From Hysterangium stoloniferum (Eukaryota; Basidiomycota; Agaricomycetes; Hysterangiales; Hysterangiaceae), in NCBI GenBank assembly GCA_015178975.1, contig WHVD01000259.1:23602-87601 (forward strand): a stretch of DNA of 64,000 nt, written 5' to 3'. The notes beneath the pieces are model-generated. The model did not search any database and was not told the DNA's origin. It was given only the letters and a program-made list of their open reading frames with translations. This document shows positions 37,649 to 48,757 of the stretch, one piece after another. Every line of letters begins with the position of its first letter. Position 1 is the stretch's first letter. Both the position numbers and the translations under genes were made by a program.

Positions 37649-39831
37649 CTAGGAATATACCTAATAACCTGCGTGCAATGGTCAAGTCTTTATGACAGTC
37701 ACTGACACCAGTCGTTCTTGAAACCAGTCTATAACCAAACACACTCAGAGTGAGAGGCTAGAGATTGGACCTTGGATGATGTAAATGAAGATGAAGACAA
37801 AAGGCTGATGTAAGCCCAATGTCGAGGAGTGTAGAACTTCAACAATAAGAGACACTTTAGTATCCCTTACTGGTCATAGGAGTGAGACTGAGAGTAAGAC
37901 TTAAGAGATTGTCCTTAAGAATGAGCTTCGAAATGAGATACAACGAAATTGCTTGTCCAATAGTGGGCAAAAGAGAGGCCCTTATATACATGAGAGAGCA
38001 CAAGCCAAATCAAACATCTACAAACAACAACACAATAACGATGTGATATGGTGTGAGTCATCTCTGAGTCATCACAATAGGAGTGTTAGTAAAGCTGTGA
38101 ACAATAATAGGGGGAGGCTGTGCTGAAAAATAAGAGAATGACAAACAAAAGATGAGATCAGACATGTGATACAGATAAATGGGGAAACACAATAGAACAA
38201 TAGGGGAAGTGAGTCGGACAATAGGAGAGATGAAGTAATAGAAGTGATGGTTGATGAAACATCAATGATATGAGTCAGAAACACTCAAGAATCCCATGAT
38301 AATGCATCACCCTCAAATGCTATGCTTGATTTCAAAATCTTGACAATATTACCAATTGATGAACCGAGATTGGATATGTTCTGTTCCTAGTTTTGCAATA
38401 TAAGGAGGGAATGCAATCAATCACCATTTTAGAACCAGGTGGTGAGTAGGCTCTACAACCACGTAAGGAACATGAATCGACAACGACCTCGACGAGGCTC
38501 TACTTGACTTCCCTGTCGTGAATAACTTGGGTCCTCTGTGATCTCCTATTGGAGTGAACGTTGCCATGTAACAGATTCCTGATGACGGTGGGGAACAGTC
38601 CTGCTGGAACACTCGATTGAATCAATAGTGGAGGATTTCAGAGGAGCCATCATAGTGTTGTATATGAATGAAGGCAGGATCGTCTGGAGCATATGGGAGT
38701 TGAATACCTTGTCAACGGAGGAAACGATGGTATTTCTTGGAGGAGCATGAGTGGGCTGGTAGGGGCTTAGGAATGATGTCTGAGGATGAGGAGAAATGAG
38801 ATATTATTGGCTGGAGTTCTATTTGGGAGTGAAGAGTCAGTTTTGAGTAGGAACTGAGGGTTACTTTGGAGGATGATGCAATGTTGAACATGATGGAGGT
38901 TTGGTCATCTGTTTGATGAAACTGATTTGGCTGTGTAGAAGTCACCTTGAGTGCCAAAGTATATATAAGAATTTGTGCTTGTGACATGACTTGAAACTAT
39001 TGCCATATAGGTTACTTTCCGATTGAACTCTCTACATCGGTTCATCGGAAGATTTCTTTTTTGATGTCACCGGCTGATCTTCTGCTTCATTGTCAGAAGT
39101 GTTGGGATTGTTGGGATCCTGTCAGGGCAATATATATAATATATATTTTTGCCATTTATTTTTGATTTTAGTTTATTTTAACTATATCTACATGTAGCAG
39201 TACAGGCATGGTGCGAGAGCGATTATGTAATCATGCTGCTGCCTGCATGAAAAGCAGCGTGGTGCAGTAACACCGCGACATGATGTAGCGGTGGCATGAT
39301 GCAAATGACAGCGCCGATATAAGGCTGATGCTGCCACCCACGCATGGTCATACAGTGGCGGCCATGCAGCAACACAGCACTGTGACGTGATGTAGTGGTG
39401 GCATGGCACAAACAATGGCACTGACATAAGGCCGACGGCACCGCCTACACCCCAATGGACACACAGTGTGAAGCACTGTGTGCCCATGGAGGCCTCCTTG
39501 TGCGCCGGCACTGCAACTGCAGTCGGAGCCTACGCAAACACCGGCACGCCGCGTGGACCTACACAGTGCCGGGTGGGATTACATAAGCACCGAAGCGCAG
39601 CTATGCAATGTAGGGTGCATACATGCCGTTTTTAGTATTCTTCTCAGGTTTTTCATAAATAAAAAATACTAAATAAATATTAAATAAATAGTATAAATAG
39701 GGGGCATGTACATAGTTGGTCTTTAGTTTCAATCTTTTAGGAATCCCACTAAAACAAGTGTGATCTCCCCTGTCATTGAGCTGTCCCCTTTTCACTTCAT
39801 ATCTTTGTGTTTTATCTTGTGTTTGGTAGCC
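37649..39831. mobile_element. 2.2-kb insertion of unknown type inside C2 gag
   Basis: The C2 gag frame is interrupted here, with TTGTTA on both sides (37643-37648 and 39832-39837), consistent with a 6-bp target duplication. No long ORF is present; a 91-codon minus-strand frame (38712-38987) has no known motif. The right third contains a GC-rich segment with two related units of about 100 bp (from about 39267 and 39367) and then an AT-rich stretch with a TATA box. This could be a non-autonomous retroelement or an LTR-like unit, but paired LTRs were not found. Confidence 0.5.
39692..39700 (+). promoter_or_regulatory. TATA box in the 2.2-kb insertion
   Basis: TATAAATAG followed by GGGGCATG lies downstream of a very AT-rich run and about 130 bases before the end of the insertion. 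Its position resembles the U3 promoter of an LTR. Function is inferred. Confidence 0.4.
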
Positions 39832-39837
39832 TTGTTA

Positions 39838-40037
39838 GTGATCCTTCATTACCTTGGTAACTTCCTCGGTTAACTTCCTCGGTAACTTCTTCAATGGAAG
39901 CTGATGTTGTTGGCTGATTTGGGGTTTTGGGTTGGGTGGTATAAAGTTGCAATGGGGATCGAAGTTGAGATGGTCCTTCAGCAGCTTTGCATTTGGGACC
40001 CATGATGAGCGAGTTGCAGAATTGAGATCTGATATAC
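39838..40037 (-). pseudogene. Ty3/gypsy Gag N-terminus, element C2
   Basis: The minus-strand frame starts MALNSISDLNSATRSSW at 40050, inside the LTR end as in copy C1, and continues to the insertion border at about 39838. It is the N-terminal piece of the gag whose rest is at 36919-37640. Confidence 0.8.
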
Positions 40038-40580
40038 TGTTAAGTGCCATGTCAGGAACTTATTCTGGAACTATTGGAAAGTCACCGGGAAGTTGGGAAC
40101 TATAAGATAGGGTCAGGATGTTGGCTTCAGCTTATGTGCTGCACCTCTACGCAAATGCTCAGAGTCCTTAATTTCAGAGGTGAGACTTACAATGGAAGAT
40201 ACAGATATTCAGAGTTCTGAAGAGTTCCGAATATCGAGCGTACAGAAAGTCAGAAAAGGGAATAAGAAACTAAGTTGATATCAGATCTAAAGTAAAGTAC
40301 AAATTTGCGGAAACTAATATAAGTCTTCTCATTATTGTACTACAAACTAAGACCATAATAAGACGGAAATAGGAGTATTCTAAAATGGGAATACAATAAG
40401 ACATATCAGGGAGACAATATTCAGAAATGGGAATATCATAGACAAACAAGTGAATACTTGTCAACGGACAAATTACCAAATGTGGAACAAGGGAAGAATG
40501 CGGAAGATACGGTAACTATGATGTTCCATAGTCGGAGGTCAGAAGTCGGATATTGAAACATCCAGGAATGGGTCGTAACA
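40038..40580 (-). mobile_element. LTR, Ty3/gypsy family C, copy C2
   Basis: Reading the minus strand the unit starts TGTTACGACCCATTCC at 40580 and ends CACTTAACA at 40038, then passes into gag. It inserted into the short TIR element that forms the outer part of the palindrome: the bases right after it (ATTGG at 40581) match the undisturbed copy at about 53333. Confidence 0.85.
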
Positions 40581-40584
40581 ATTG

Positions 40585-40934
40585 GTACCCCAGATAGTTC
40601 TGGTAAACTCTCTAAACCAACTAAATTTAAATTATATGAAATATATTTGAAAGTTTGCTTGTATACAACAGAATACATCATAACCCAAAGATCAAGTCAT
40701 AACCCAAATAATCTTGTTTAACCCAAATAATCTAGGTTAACCCAAATAATTTTGTGTAACTATGTCATTTGTGCATATTTTGAAAGGGCATGCATATTTT
40801 AAAGATGAAATTTCAGGTAATTAAATATAAACTCATAGAATAAGTTGTCATGGCCAGAAGGAATAGTCTCACTTAAAAAATATGAGGATTATTCAGTAAA
40901 ATTTTGTATATTCAATAAAGTGTGACCATCCTCC
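40585..40934 (-). mobile_element. Short TIR element, left arm copy, truncated
   Basis: The inner end ATCCTCC (about 40928-40934) and the following sequence match the complete copy at 52682-53547 in reverse orientation. The outer end is cut by the family C LTR at 40580. It is the mirror of the right arm copy. Confidence 0.75.
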
Positions 40935-41457
40935 TTGGTGCATATGGACAACAACAAAAGTTGTGATTCAACTGCAGGTCAACCACATACATATCATTAC
41001 AAAAGCTATTGCATAATTTTATAATTATATTTTAAGTGAAAAATACCAAAGTTTCAGAATTTTAAATCATCCCATTCTCATGCAAAGTTCTATACAGCAT
41101 GACATCTGTGGCTCATTTTCTGAGTGATATTTTATAGGATTAAATTTAATTATTATAGCCACATATGGTATAAAAATAGGCACAAAGTTTCATGAATTTA
41201 CATGTTTTTGTTCACAAGATATCACACTTTCTTATTTTTATGATTTTCATAGTACACAAATTTGATTCTGGGTCTTACATAACCAAAATGGCTGTAATTC
41301 TTTTTACTCTCTTCATACAACTACTAATTATTTTTTTTGCATTTATAACAGACAGCTCTTGCCAACATCTGCTGAAGACAGCTCTGAGAAGATTACTCCA
41401 CAGATGGCTTCTAATCCTGGTGCATGGGATATCTTGTGAAGATTTGCAACCAGTGAC

Positions 41458-43031
41458 ATGACACTTCCACAAGCAGAAGTGGCACTGATTCAGCATCTTA
41501 GTGATCAGTACAAGGATGCTGACTGGCATCCAGCTCTTAAAGCTGTAATGGAAGCTGAGGGTGATGTTTCAAAGGCACAGGAAGCCATCCAGGCATTGTC
41601 TGCTACCTATGGAAGGCCCAAGATCACCATCAAACTCCCAACATTCTGTCCCAGCTTGTAACAGCTGAAGAAAATCTTGGGAGCTTTATTAAAATTCTTC
41701 ATCAAAAGAACTGTATCTTTGGTCAATTACCAACTGTTGAAGAACTAATCAACCCTATTGAAGAGGGAAAAAATAATGGAGATAAATCTCCCTATGCATT
41801 TCCTGGTGGAGATAAGGATATTGTGCAATAGGTAGTACATTAACAGCAAGTGGAGAAGAGGGAAATCATGGAAATTGATGAATCTGACAATGATGATTCA
41901 GAACCAACTGACAGTCTCAGTCGACATGACACAATTAAATTGGTAAAACAACTGGAACAATTAGTAATCAAGTATGGGGCAAGTCCCTCTGACAATCTTG
42001 AGTTGAATCATCTGCTGTGGAGAAGATGGCAACAAAGCAACATTTCTTGATGTGGCAGATGTGGTCTCAGCAGTATTCAATAAGGGACCAACATTGAAAT
42101 ATGTAAATGTCCTCATCCAGCTGGGGACTTAAACCAAGCCACAGGTTTGTTGATCCACTTACTTTTGTACATTTGTCCTGACATATGTGAAAATCAGGCC
42201 CTTCTGAAGCATTAACTCCCCAAGGTACATTGTCTGAAAGCTTTGACTCTATTGTTTCAACTGCCAGCCAGTGGGCCCTGTATTAGACCTTTTGATCAAC
42301 ACTACTATCATGGTCCCAGAGGCAGGCAGAGTGCACACAGAGAAAGGTGACAACCATCCATTCAAACTAAAACTGTACCAATTTTATGTTGAACCGAATG
42401 CTCTTAAGTACCCAGAGATGCTTACCTGCAGCCTTACCAGTGTTACCATCTCATCCAAGGCAATTGTAGCAGCCCACCTCTGGAAACATGAAACTGGCAA
42501 GACACTAGAGTATTTTGGCTTCCATGACATTGATAATCCTCACAATGGCCTCCTGGTATACAAGCCAATAGAAGAAGCATATGACCAACACCTCCTGTGC
42601 TTCTACCAAGATACCAACAGGAACCTGTGATGCCATGTCCTTTCCAAATCTCTTTGAACAATGACTTTCAATGAATTTTTCAATCAACAGAAGAAAAAAA
42701 TACCACATATGACAGCTATTGAACCAAGTGTGGTGCAAAAGTCTTTCACGATCCTGCAAAAAGCCAGTTTTTTGACTTTTGGAGATCTTGAACAACCAAG
42801 CATATACCTGCAAATCCCCAAGCTAAAGAGCCCTTTAAATGTGTTTTAAATCTCCATGTTATCTGTGCATACAGGTATGCTTTACAAAGAGGAGATATTT
42901 CTATTGGTGATTTTAACTTTGATGACTTTTATTCTGAAGAAGCAGATTTTGGTTCTCAGGCTCTGATTGAAAGGTGGAGAAAGAGTGACCTTCTCTTGAT
43001 GGATTATGGTGGAGATGTGGATAGTGACTGA
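41458..43031 (+). pseudogene. HNH-endonuclease-like gene, left palindrome arm
   Basis: The conserved part (42440-42620) reads AAHLWKHETGKTLEYFGF, then DIDNPHNGLLVYKPIEEAYD and QHLLCFYQDTN. This is the pattern of HNH domains found in many basidiomycete proteins (His in AHLW, Asn in NGLL, His before the last strand). A C-terminal segment LHVICAYRYALQRGDISI ends at 43031 after YGGDVDSD. Upstream frames encode an N-terminal region beginning MTLPQAEVALIQHLSDQYKD and an acidic stretch (MEIDESDNDDSEP). Several stops and shifts, and few CpG, show that it is decayed. Whether the original protein cut DNA is not known. Confidence 0.65.
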
Positions 43032-43128
43032 AACTTTAAAACCAAGTTACATTGATCTTGGACAGACATGTCAAATCAGCTTGTTTGATTTAATATTTTT
43101 TTCATATGCTAGATATGCATTGGTGAAG

Positions 43129-43160
43129 TACTGACTGAAGTGAGGTTAATACCAACAACC
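43129..43160. other. Palindrome spacer
   Basis: The 32 bases between the two arms are not symmetric. They begin TACTGACTGAAGTGAGG and end CAACAACC. Confidence 0.9.
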
Positions 43161-43257
43161 CTTCACCAATGCATATCTAGCATATGAAAAAAATATTAAA
43201 TCAAACAAGCTGATTTGACATGTCTGTCCAAGATCAATGTAACTTGGTTTTAAAGTT

Positions 43258-44831
43258 TCAGTCACTATCCACATCTCCACCATAATCCATCAAGAGAAGG
43301 TCACTCTTTCTCCACCTTTCAATCAGAGCCTGAGAACCAAAATCTGCTTCTTCAGAATAAAAGTCATCAAAGTTAAAATCACCAATAGAAATATCTCCTC
43401 TTTGTAAAGCATACCTGTATGCACAGATAACATGGAGATTTAAAACACATTTAAAGGGCTCTTTAGCTTGGGGATTTGCAGGTATATGCTTGGTTGTTCA
43501 AGATCTCCAAAAGTCAAAAAACTGGCTTTTTGCAGGATCGTGAAAGACTTTTGCACCACACTTGGTTCAATAGCTGTCATATGTGGTATTTTTTTCTTCT
43601 GTTGATTGAAAAATTCATTGAAAGTCATTGTTCAAAGAGATTTGGAAAGGACATGGCATCACAGGTTCCTGTTGGTATCTTGGTAGAAGCACAGGAGGTG
43701 TTGGTCATATGCTTCTTCTATTGGCTTGTATACCAGGAGGCCATTGTGAGGATTATCAATGTCATGGAAGCCAAAATACTCTAGTGTCTTGCCAGTTTCA
43801 TGTTTCCAGAGGTGGGCTGCTACAATTGCCTTGGATGAGATGGTAACACTGGTAAGGCTGCAGGTAAGCATCTCTGGGTACTTAAGAGCATTCGGTTCAA
43901 CATAAAATTGGTACAGTTTTAGTTTGAATGGATGGTTGTCACCTTTCTCTGTGTGCACTCTGCCTGCCTCTGGGACCATGATAGTAGTGTTGATCAAAAG
44001 GTCTAATACAGGGCCCACTGGCTGGCAGTTGAAACAATAGAGTCAAAGCTTTCAGACAATGTACCTTGGGGAGTTAATGCTTCAGAAGGGCCTGATTTTC
44101 ACATATGTCAGGACAAATGTACAAAAGTAAGTGGATCAACAAACCTGTGGCTTGGTTTAAGTCCCCAGCTGGATGAGGACATTTACATATTTCAATGTTG
44201 GTCCCTTATTGAATACTGCTGAGACCACATCTGCCACATCAAGAAATGTTGCTTTGTTGCCATCTTCTCCACAGCAGATGATTCAACTCAAGATTGTCAG
44301 AGGGACTTGCCCCATACTTGATTACTAATTGTTCCAGTTGTTTTACCAATTTAATTGTGTCATGTCGACTGAGACTGTCAGTTGGTTCTGAATCATCATT
44401 GTCAGATTCATCAATTTCCATGATTTCCCTCTTCTCCACTTGCTGTTAATGTACTACCTATTGCACAATATCCTTATCTCCACCAGGAAATGCATAGGGA
44501 GATTTATCTCCATTATTTTTTCCCTCTTCAATAGGGTTGATTAGTTCTTCAACAGTTGGTAATTGACCAAAGATACAGTTCTTTTGATGAAGAATTTTAA
44601 TAAAGCTCCCAAGATTTTCTTCAGCTGTTACAAGCTGGGACAGAATGTTGGGAGTTTGATGGTGATCTTGGGCCTTCCATAGGTAGCAGACAATGCCTGG
44701 ATGGCTTCCTGTGCCTTTGAAACATCACCCTCAGCTTCCATTACAGCTTTAAGAGCTGGATGCCAGTCAGCATCCTTGTACTGATCACTAAGATGCTGAA
44801 TCAGTGCCACTTCTGCTTGTGGAAGTGTCAT
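43258..44831 (-). pseudogene. HNH-endonuclease-like gene, right palindrome arm
   Basis: This is the mirror image of the left-arm gene with the same conceptual translation, including AAHLWKHETGKTLEYFGF and NGLLVYKPIEEAYD at about 43850-43690, and the same stop codons. The two genes converge on the spacer. Identical lesions in both arms mean that the gene was already dead before the palindrome formed, or that the arms have been homogenised since. Confidence 0.65.
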
Positions 44832-45354
44832 GTCACTGGTTGCAAATCTTCACAAGATATCCCATGCACCAGGATTAGAAGCCATCTGTGGAGTAATCTT
44901 CTCAGAGCTGTCTTCAGCAGATGTTGGCAAGAGCTGTCTGTTATAAATGCAAAAAAAATAATTAGTAGTTGTATGAAGAGAGTAAAAAGAATTACAGCCA
45001 TTTTGGTTATGTAAGACCCAGAATCAAATTTGTGTACTATGAAAATCATAAAAATAAGAAAGTGTGATATCTTGTGAACAAAAACATGTAAATTCATGAA
45101 ACTTTGTGCCTATTTTTATACCATATGTGGCTATAATAATTAAATTTAATCCTATAAAATATCACTCAGAAAATGAGCCACAGATGTCATGCTGTATAGA
45201 ACTTTGCATGAGAATGGGATGATTTAAAATTCTGAAACTTTGGTATTTTTCACTTAAAATATAATTATAAAATTATGCAATAGCTTTTGTAATGATATGT
45301 ATGTGGTTGACCTGCAGTTGAATCACAACTTTTGTTGTTGTCCATATGCACCAA

Positions 45355-45915
45355 GGAGGATGGTCACACTTTATTGAATATACAAAATTTTACTGAATAA
45401 TCCTCATATTTTTTAAGTGAGACTATTCCTTCTGGCCATGACAACTTATTCTATGAGTTTATATTTAATTACCTGAAATTTCATCTTTAAAATATGCATG
45501 CCCTTTCAAAATATGCACAAATGACATAGTTACACAAAATTATTTGGGTTAACCTAGATTATTTGGGTTAAACAAGATTATTTGGGTTATGACTTGATCT
45601 TTGGGTTATGATGTATTCTGTTGTATACAAGCAAACTTTCAAATATATTTCATATAATTTAAATTTAGTTGGTTTAGAGAGTTTACCAGAACTATCTGGG
45701 GTACAAACCCCATTGTGCAATTTATTCCAAAAGAATAATCTACAGATGATTGTTTGACTAAATTTTGTCAGATATAGGATAAATATTAATATTTTTGCAT
45801 TCTTCAGAGTGATACCTAATCAACTGAATTTGATTAAATATTAATTCTACAGCAAACAATATGAATGTATATACTTTATTGAATAAATTGTTTTTAAAGT
45901 TTTGGGTTATCCTAC
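45355..45915 (+). mobile_element. Short TIR element, right arm copy
   Basis: The unit begins GGAGGATGGTCAC and ends GGGTTATCCTAC. It matches the element at 52682-53547 along its length but has only about five units of the 19-bp repeat. The part up to 45704 is mirrored in the left arm; the rest is unique to this side. The right end differs by one base from the expected ATCCTCC and no target duplication is evident. Confidence 0.75.
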
Positions 45916-47636
45916 TAGATAATGACAAAAAGAATGCAAATTGAAAAAATGAATTTTTTGAAAATCAAATCCTCTATGATAGTAATCACTACACAATGCA
46001 AACGTGCACTGTTTTTAAGATGATGGAATTATTCTTCAATAACTTCATAGAAGAACAAGCTGAAAGGGAGGAAAGACTGACAGAAATGTTTTCTAAAAGG
46101 GTTTTCAGGATAATGAAATCATTCTTTGGTGAGGTCATGGAAGAACAAGCTAAAATGGAGGAAAGAGTGACAAAAATGTTTAATATACTTTCTAGAAGAG
46201 AGAGTAAACTAATGAAAGAAATAGAATCCTTAAACCAACAGTTAAGTGATCAAAAAAAAAACAATAGAGACTATGGTAACTGAGGATTTATCATAAAAAA
46301 GCAAAAAGGCTGTATTATTCTAGATTTAAATAATGTAGGTATAATTGACTTAGAAGGGTACAGACTTAATATTAATGGTAATCCGAAAGCTGTATCTACT
46401 ATTTATAAGTATAGGAATGACTTTATTGATATAGAGGAAATTTATTGTGGGTATAACTTCATTACAGATAAAGGAAAGAAACAAAGGAATGATTTAGAAA
46501 ATGAAAATGATGAAGATAATAATACTAAGATAGATGAAGATAAAAATACTAAGATAGATGAAGATAATAATACTAAGATAGATGAAGATGGTGATGTTAC
46601 TATAGATGAAGATGGTACTGAAGTTATTGTTACAACTGAGGGTCATATTATTATGACAGGTAAAGATAATTACACTATTGTTATAGATAAATATAATTGT
46701 ACCATTACAGATGAATATGATTTTACTATGGATATAGATGATTGTCTAAGAGAAACAATATTTAAATATAGAAAGAGAGGTGAAGGTGATGGATCTGGAG
46801 TGTTGTATAACTGTTAAGAACTGAAAACTGACTAATGTCGGTGGCTGACAGGGACCGATCGGAAGGACTTGGCTTCAGCTTATGTGCTGCGCCCTCGCAA
46901 ATATCCGTGTGTGTCCTTAAATTTCAGATGGGCGAAGACTAATCCTAAAGAGTTCCTTTCGGCAAGATACTGATCGGGACCAAAGGACAAGTTGAGTGTC
47001 GGGCCAAGGGGTCGGGGCCGGGAGTGGGCGAGTGCACGTGAAGGCGGATGAGGGGATCCTTAGTATGAGACTGTTACAGGCTTATGAGGGTATTCTGAGT
47101 CGATATTCTGATTGCCTAGTAACTACAACTACAGTGGGTTCATATACAAGTAACAGGCATCTAGAAAATACTAACAGGGAGAAGGGCAGAAAACGGTATT
47201 AACAATAAGCTTGACTAGGAATGGGAAGTTTATGATTAGTTTGGAGACCGAAGAGATAACAGAGAGCAGAATTACGGAAAAAGGAAATAGTTCGAGGACT
47301 ACAAATATAGATAGACATATGTGAAACATAGGATAGAATGGATCATGATAATAAAAGGGATGTATCAAAAGTTTAACCAGATAGTATGAGTATATTTTGA
47401 TGTGGGCGTAAATGGAGTTTGATCATCACGAAAGCATACGTCAGCTTCAGGGGCCGATGGTTTCCGATGTGGTGACTTGAATAGTAACTTGAATCGTCGA
47501 TAAGTGGCGATAACCTCAGGGACCAATAGGGTTGCGACACAGTCGTAACAATAACACACTTCTCTTGACATGAGAAAGAGAATCAAGCATCAATGCTTAC
47601 AACACTTTCTCTGATTTTACTCTCAATCACATATAA
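45916..47636 (+). pseudogene. AT-rich open frame interrupted only by UGA, split by a solo LTR
   Basis: From the edge of the TIR element at 45916 one frame stays free of UAA and UAG to 46811; after removing the solo LTR and one ATAAC copy it continues in the same frame from 47556 to a UAA at 47634-47636, about 325 codons. Three UGA codons lie in it: 45942, 46281 and 47571. No TGG and no CGN codon is used. The first ATG is at 45996. The protein would have a charged helical region with a repeated unit (FFNNFIEEQAEREERLTEMF / FFGEVMEEQAKMEERVTKMF), an acidic repeat (KIDEDNNTKIDED) and a Thr/Ile-rich end. I do not recognise the protein. Use of UGA as Trp (mitochondrial or mollicute type) or decay of CGA to UGA are both possible. 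Confidence 0.55.
46812..47550 (-). mobile_element. Solo LTR, family A, copy 2
   Basis: The unit reads TGTTAAGAAC ... GTCGTAACA on the plus strand, the reverse of copy 1 at 29018-29740. It is flanked by ATAAC on both sides (46807-46811 and 47551-47555). It interrupts the AT-rich frame at 45916-47636. Confidence 0.92.
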
Positions 47637-47697
47637 GGAAAGAATGCATTCCAAATAACATTTGTTGTAAAAACTCTTATCTTTAATTCTTCTATAT

Positions 47698-47754
47698 CAT
47701 ATTGTGAAATACTACAAGTCCATGAGAAGAGTCTTAGTAGTATTTCACAATATG
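47698..47754. repeat. Hairpin with 18-bp perfect arms
   Basis: CATATTGTGAAATACTAC (47698-47715) is followed after 21 bases by its exact reverse complement (47737-47754). It lies in AT-rich sequence just after the stop of the UGA-containing frame. A terminator, a small foldback or a relic TIR pair are possible. Confidence 0.75.
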
Positions 47755-47989
47755 CTTTCCCAACCGAGATTAGATGTGCATGACAGACTATGTATAGACC
47801 TATACATATAGATAATTATCAAATTAGATTCAATTTATGATATGTACATTGATATTGGCCTAAAAGGAGACATAAACCTTCTTTTGTCATTTATGTATAG
47901 TCACAATATAAGGATATCAATGATCTTATTTGGAGAAATCTATTATTTACATAGTTATATTAAGAGTAAATATGAATGAGTATACATAT

Positions 47990-48679
47990 GTATTCAGGGT
48001 GTAACTAGTTTGAGATTCAAACTGGATTCTAAGTACATACATGTAGGAGACTTATATAGACTGTGAAATATAATAATACTAAATCTGGCATTAATGAGGG
48101 GCACTATTAAACATAAAATGAAACAAGTAAATACCAAACTAGATATTAGGGACAGAATGGAATGGGAGTGGGGTCCGAAACATGACAGGTCATTAGACCA
48201 TAATGGGAACAGGGTTCTATGCTCTGTTAGAGGGGTTCCAGGAGTCTGGTCAGAGTCCAGTGACAGGCACAGAGAGTTGGGTATAAACAGGTTGATTTGC
48301 AGGTCCAGCAGAGTCCAAGGACTGGTGCATGAGACACAGACAAATCATGACAGGTTGTGGGACCATAATGGGAGCAGGGTTCTATGCTCTGTTAGAGGGG
48401 TTCTGGGAGTCTGGTTGGAGTCTGGTGACTGGTCCGTGAGATACAGAGTGTCAGGTGTATATGGGTGGAGTCCGAAGTCTGGCGGGTTTTCCGGGTCATA
48501 ACAGAAGGTGTCTAGTTGGGGGCAGACTGACAGAATGGGATGTGAGTCAAAGGGGACTTGAGGAATGAGAGTTGGGTTCTGGTGGATTCCAGATCTTTAT
48601 ACTGGTCTGGAAGATGGTTCAGAACCTAATATAATATCCAAAGGATACTCCCTGGAGTTCCCAGGAATGGGTCTTGACA
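47990..48679 (-). mobile_element. Diverged LTR related to family B
   Basis: The minus-strand end at 48679 starts TGTCAAGACCCATTCC. The body shares blocks with the family B LTRs, such as TATATAGACTGTG and CCATAATGGGAACAGGG, and contains internal duplications (TTCTATGCTCTGTTAGAGGGG occurs twice, at about 48215 and 48380). The left border is not defined. It abuts a truncated integrase piece of element B at 48680. Confidence 0.5.
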
Positions 48680-48757
48680 CATGCTTGGAAAATACATGGA
48701 TAATAAAAAGTTCCACTATCTGCAAGGATGTGATGGTATCATATGTACATATGTAGG

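Larger units (their letters stand above)
40585..45704. repeat. Near-perfect palindrome of 5.1 kb
   Basis: Left arm 40585-43128 and right arm 43161-45704 are inverted copies of 2544 bp each. The spacer is only 32 bp (43129-43160). Mirror positions always sum to 86289, so no indel separates the arms, and I found no mismatch in the several segments I compared base by base. Each arm carries a decayed HNH-endonuclease-like gene pointing to the centre and, on the outside, a piece of a short TIR element. The arms lose symmetry exactly at 40584/45705. Confidence 0.92.

Noticed and set aside
39188-39511. Cys/His-rich 107-codon minus-strand frame
   Set aside because: It falls in the GC-rich tandem units of the 2.2-kb insertion; the Cys/His content follows from the repeats and no ordered zinc-finger spacing is present.
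36919-40580. Element C2 as a complete retrotransposon with two LTRs
   Set aside because: Only one LTR and gag pieces are present; the rest is cut off by the DDE transposon end.
48094-48501. 135-codon plus-strand frame as a gene
   Set aside because: It lies in LTR sequence related to family B and its length comes from internal LTR duplications.
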